9,667 nucleotides of DNA from Bacteroidales bacterium (GTDB taxonomy: Bacteria; Bacteroidota; Bacteroidia; Bacteroidales; GCA-2748055), in NCBI GenBank assembly GCA_029934875.1, contig JAOZLK010000125.1, forward strand, positions 1-9,667, given 5' to 3'. The notes beneath the pieces are model-generated. The model worked only from the letters and a program-made list of their open reading frames with translations. It did no database searches and was not told the DNA's origin. Position 1 is the first letter of the stretch, and each line of letters opens with the position of its first letter. Below are positions 6,855-9,667 of the stretch, piece after piece. A program made the position numbers and the translations under genes.

Positions 6855-8370
6855 AACGGTTCACGCTCCACTGATCATGCTGATTCACTTTCAAGAGGTA
6901 GATCCCGTGTTCCAGTTCCCCGGTTGAAATGCTAAGGGGGTTTTTAAGCGACCTTCCACTCAATACCTGTATGCCCATGCTGTCATATACCTGGTAATCC
7001 AATTTGCTGCCATCGCTGCTCCCTTCCAGGTAAAAAGAGTCCCCTTTCCGAACGGGATTGGGATATGGGAGATTCCGGTAAGTCTTCTGTAAAAAAGCTT
7101 CCTCCACACCCGTCACTTCCTGGGTACCAAAAAACTGGATCTCCTGTCCCTCAAGCAGCTTATCTGATTCGATGGTGATCTCCGCACCGGCAGCACTGGC
7201 AGCCACTCCAACAAGCAGGGTGTCTCCCCTGGAGAGTAATTTCAGAGAAGTCTCCGAGCGCACTCCATCTACAGCTATATAGGCATCATAATAGATGGGA
7301 GCAGGTCCACGATTTGTAATTTCAACCAGGCTCGAGTCGGAACGCGAGCGGATGCTCACCAGCTTGAATCTGTATCCACTGGCCATGCTTGCTTCCTTAA
7401 TCCTTTCCATGCTCTGGTAGCGTGGCTGATCGTTCCCAAACATGTAGCTGATGTGAAAATCCATGGCAAAGTCCTCAAAGGGTTTTCCGTAAGGTCCGTC
7501 GGGATAATCCAGCACGTGTTCCTGGTCATAGGAGGAATAATAGCTGAATTCGCCACCAGCAGGCGAGGTACGATAGCGCTCCCTATCGAAGAAATTCCAT
7601 CCGGAAGTATTATATCCGCTGTGGTTCTTGTGCATGAAGGAATCGTCAAATAAACCGAAGGGAATATCCTTCAACTGCGGTTTCGCCTTGAAAGGTGTAT
7701 ACTTATCATCGGCTGCATCGATGGAGATGCTCCAGGGTATACTTTTGAAGGTAGTATCAAGGTGGTGGAAAAATTCCTCCTGGAACTCCTTGCTGGGAAA
7801 GGTTCCTCCCAACACGAAGGGACCGCTGTAAATGTGGTACTCGGCCCAGAGTCCGAAGCCCACCTGGATAAAGGCCAGCCGGGGATCGTCCCCGTAGCGC
7901 TCAGCAAATTTGGTATAGAACTCCATGGTGAAGCGCTTCAGCTCAGGGTGAGTCCAGTCGGGAAAGTGGGTATCTTTCCCTTCTGACTTCCCTACAGTCT
8001 CCTCGTAATCTTCCAGGTTCAGGATGTACTCCGGAACGGAAGTCTCGTAGCCCGGGTAGACATAGCGGAAGCGGAAAATGACCTGGTGGCCCCTGGAGGC
8101 AGCTAGGTCCAGTTTCTTCTCCACGGGTTCCCAGTTATAAACCCCCTTTTCACTCACCACATCCTTAAAGAGCATGTAGGAGAATTCCAGGGAAATGGCA
8201 TCAGTCGCCACATTTGAGGAAGTGGTCCAGAAAACAATCCCGGTCATGGGCTGCACCCTGTCTATGCTTTTCTCCAGGTAGACTTCCTCCCATTCACCCT
8301 GTGAATGGACAGGAAGCCATAGCAGGAGCAGAATCAGTCCGCTGATCCCTCGCCTGGTAGAACTAATCAT
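6841..8370 (-). CDS. Secreted barrel-like protein, distant DUF4832-type relative, with T9SS sorting domain
   Basis: A 509-aa protein from ATG at 8370. A longer frame from ATG 8439 would add 23 residues ahead of a good signal peptide (MISSTRRGIS then a Leu-rich stretch, cut near VHS/Q), so I reject it. The chosen start overlaps the SusD stop by 8 nt (ATGATTAG), implying translational coupling. Residues ~25-330 look like a (beta/alpha)-barrel: YNWEPVEKKLDLAASRG (78-94), VIFRFRY (97-103), QVGFGLWAEY (169-178) and GLFDDSFM (239-246). These last three blocks match blocks in the 660-aa protein encoded on the other strand, pointing to Glu177 and Asp243 as key residues. A beta domain follows (~335-410). 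A T9SS tail covers ~433-509 (LPYPNPV, GIYLLKVN). GH42-like or other clan GH-A glycosidase activity is possible but unproven. The position after SusD suggests a role in binding or cutting the imported glycan. Confidence 0.7.
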   Translation of the reverse strand: MISSTRRGISGLILLLLWLPVHSQGEWEEVYLEKSIDRVQPMTGIVFWTTSSNVATDAISLEFSYMLFKDVVSEKGVYNWEPVEKKLDLAASRGHQVIFRFRYVYPGYETSVPEYILNLEDYEETVGKSEGKDTHFPDWTHPELKRFTMEFYTKFAERYGDDPRLAFIQVGFGLWAEYHIYSGPFVLGGTFPSKEFQEEFFHHLDTTFKSIPWSISIDAADDKYTPFKAKPQLKDIPFGLFDDSFMHKNHSGYNTSGWNFFDRERYRTSPAGGEFSYYSSYDQEHVLDYPDGPYGKPFEDFAMDFHISYMFGNDQPRYQSMERIKEASMASGYRFKLVSIRSRSDSSLVEITNRGPAPIYYDAYIAVDGVRSETSLKLLSRGDTLLVGVAASAAGAEITIESDKLLEGQEIQFFGTQEVTGVEEAFLQKTYRNLPYPNPVRKGDSFYLEGSSDGSKLDYQVYDSMGIQVLSGRSLKNPLSISTGELEHGIYLLKVNQHDQWSVNRFMIF

Positions 8371-9667
8371 TCTGATTGCAAAGAGGATTGTAAGCAATTT
8401 CCTGCGACTGCGGTATGTAATAGATCTGCCTTGGACCATTAAATGGATAGATGTCCGATTCTCCGTCTACGTTCTGGGCTGAACTGAAAGAACGGTCAAG
8501 GTCAATTTTATTACGGAGCAGGTCGTCGCGGCGGTGCCCTTCAAAGGCCAGTTCCAGCCGGCGCTCATTCAAGACAGCATCCAGAACGCTTGCAAATCCG
8601 TGGGAGGCCAGGTTCCCGGTGGTGATCAACTCATCACCCGACAGTCCGGCCCTCTCCCGTATGGCATTTACATCGTCAAGTGCCAGCTGATCCTCCCCCA
8701 GGTGGGTGTAAGCCTCAGCCCTGTTAAGCAGCACTTCGGAAAGGCGCAGGAAAATGGGCGAATGCGTGGTGGGAATCCCGTTCTGATAGGAAAATTTGGT
8801 CATGTAAATCTTTTCGTAGGAGGTTCCCTGGTATAATACCGGATCGCCACTGTCGTTGAAAATGGTATCCAGCAACTGGTTCCTTACATCATGCGGATAC
8901 TTCGAAATGAGTTCGCGATAAGGCTGTGAAGGGAATATCTCGCCCCAGCCTCCATCGCCGTTATACATGGATCCAATTGCTCCGGTACTCCGGTTTTCAG
9001 TATCATCATGGTAAAGGATGAACATGGCCTCGCTGGAAGTGGCTGAATTTTGCAGGGCATGGATGTAGGAATCCCTGGACTCAAGCTGGAAGGGTGAATT
9101 CCCGTCCAGCACCATGTTGGCAACGGCCACCACCGAATCATATTGCTCGGTGAAGAGATAGGCCCTGGATAAGTAGCCCAATGCGGCTGCCCTGTTTCCA
9201 TACTTGATTCCGTCGGAAGCCCGGCTGGTCATCAGGTTGGCTCCTGTCCAAAAGTCGTTAATGATCTGTTTATAGGTTTCCCCCACAGTGGACCTGGCTT
9301 TTGCATCAGAAGCCTCGAGGGTAGTTCGCAGAATCACCCCGTCGTTCTCCAGTCCGTGTGAAGGGGGAAAGGAAAACAGGCGGGCCAGATCGAATAAGAC
9401 CATTCCACGGTACATGTAGGACTCACCAATATACTGCCTGGACTCATCAGATGTGCCCTCACCTATCACCGCATTGTTGATAACCTGGTTGCAGTTCAGA
9501 ATAATCTTGTATCCCGTGGCCCAGAGGTAGGAAGTATTTTCCTGTGATAATATATGAGCCCTGTTGAAGGAGAGCCACAGTGGATCGGTGGTACTTTTTA
9601 CAATTAATACATTGTCTGAAGGGAATGCGGTGGTCTGAAAGAGTACCCTTACATAGACATTGTTGGC
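8363..9667 (-). CDS. SusD/RagB family outer-membrane glycan-binding lipoprotein, partial (5' end outside window)
   Basis: The frame is open from the right edge through 9667 with no stop, so about 434 C-terminal residues are present; the GTG at 9467-9469 is internal. Family marks, in order: a tetratricopeptide-like helical region with SYLWATGYKIILNCNQVI followed by YIGESYMYRGMVLFDLARLF-type helices; ILNRAEAY-like LLNRAEAYTHLG; and the C-terminal NERRLELAFEGHRRDDLLR. It ends in IYYIPQSQEIAYNPLCNQND, the usual SusD ending. SusD proteins are surface lipoproteins that cap a SusC TonB-dependent transporter and deliver glycan to it. SusC normally lies immediately upstream, here beyond the right edge. 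The lipobox would also be outside. The stop codon overlaps the next gene by 8 nt, so the two are one operon. Confidence 0.95.
   Translation of the reverse strand, partial: ANNVYVRVLFQTTAFPSDNVLIVKSTTDPLWLSFNRAHILSQENTSYLWATGYKIILNCNQVINNAVIGEGTSDESRQYIGESYMYRGMVLFDLARLFSFPPSHGLENDGVILRTTLEASDAKARSTVGETYKQIINDFWTGANLMTSRASDGIKYGNRAAALGYLSRAYLFTEQYDSVVAVANMVLDGNSPFQLESRDSYIHALQNSATSSEAMFILYHDDTENRSTGAIGSMYNGDGGWGEIFPSQPYRELISKYPHDVRNQLLDTIFNDSGDPVLYQGTSYEKIYMTKFSYQNGIPTTHSPIFLRLSEVLLNRAEAYTHLGEDQLALDDVNAIRERAGLSGDELITTGNLASHGFASVLDAVLNERRLELAFEGHRRDDLLRNKIDLDRSFSSAQNVDGESDIYPFNGPRQIYYIPQSQEIAYNPLCNQND

Noticed and set aside
8371..8439. Upstream extension of the 509-aa minus-strand protein to ATG 8439
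   Set aside because: It would add 23 residues ahead of a clear signal peptide and overlap the SusD gene by 77 nt; the ATG at 8370 gives a normal signal peptide and a typical short overlap.
9467..9469. GTG as start of the SusD-family gene
   Set aside because: The frame stays open to the window edge and encodes SusD-like sequence upstream, so this codon is internal.

Overview
The window looks like a carbohydrate-utilisation locus (PUL-like) from a Bacteroidota genome, probably a free-living or environmental glycan degrader; the sequence alone does not fix order or genus. Grounds: a SusD/RagB protein, two proteins with type IX secretion (T9SS) C-terminal sorting domains, two lipoproteins with PKD domains, gene starts with A-rich, G-poor leaders instead of clear Shine-Dalgarno sites, and one candidate TAnnTTTG-type promoter. 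No rRNA, tRNA, CRISPR array or insertion sequence was seen.

Plus strand, left to right. (1) The 3' part of a GH36-type alpha-galactosidase gene enters from the left edge and stops at 1322. (2) After an AT-rich gap with a possible promoter comes a PKD plus 'IDG..SDW' surface lipoprotein (1470-2366), closed by a very strong terminator (2392-2426). (3) A tight three-gene run follows: an EamA/DMT-family transporter (2503-3387), a 660-aa secreted DUF4874/DUF4832-like protein with an Fn3-like domain and a T9SS tail (3397-5379), and a PKD plus PHP-domain metallohydrolase lipoprotein (5411-6700). A 19-bp tandem duplication fills the gap between the last two.

Minus strand, from the right edge: a SusD/RagB protein, 5' end outside the window, stops at 8363. 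It overlaps by 8 nt a second secreted barrel-like protein with a T9SS tail (6841-8370), followed by a terminator-like hairpin at 6751-6793. The convergent gap between the two strands also holds what looks like an orphan gene start facing right (candidate promoter, G-less leader, ATG and eight codons), cut off by the end of the minus-strand gene.

How the parts may work together (inference): SusD, with a SusC presumably just beyond the right edge, captures and imports glycan. The T9SS-exported proteins and the PHP and PKD lipoproteins bind or cut substrate at or outside the outer membrane. The GH36 enzyme removes alpha-galactosyl-type residues, and the EamA protein moves a small product across the inner membrane. 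The point most worth attention is that the two T9SS proteins, on opposite strands, share three short motif blocks. They look like diverged relatives of one poorly characterised family, here paired with SusD and with a PHP hydrolase.
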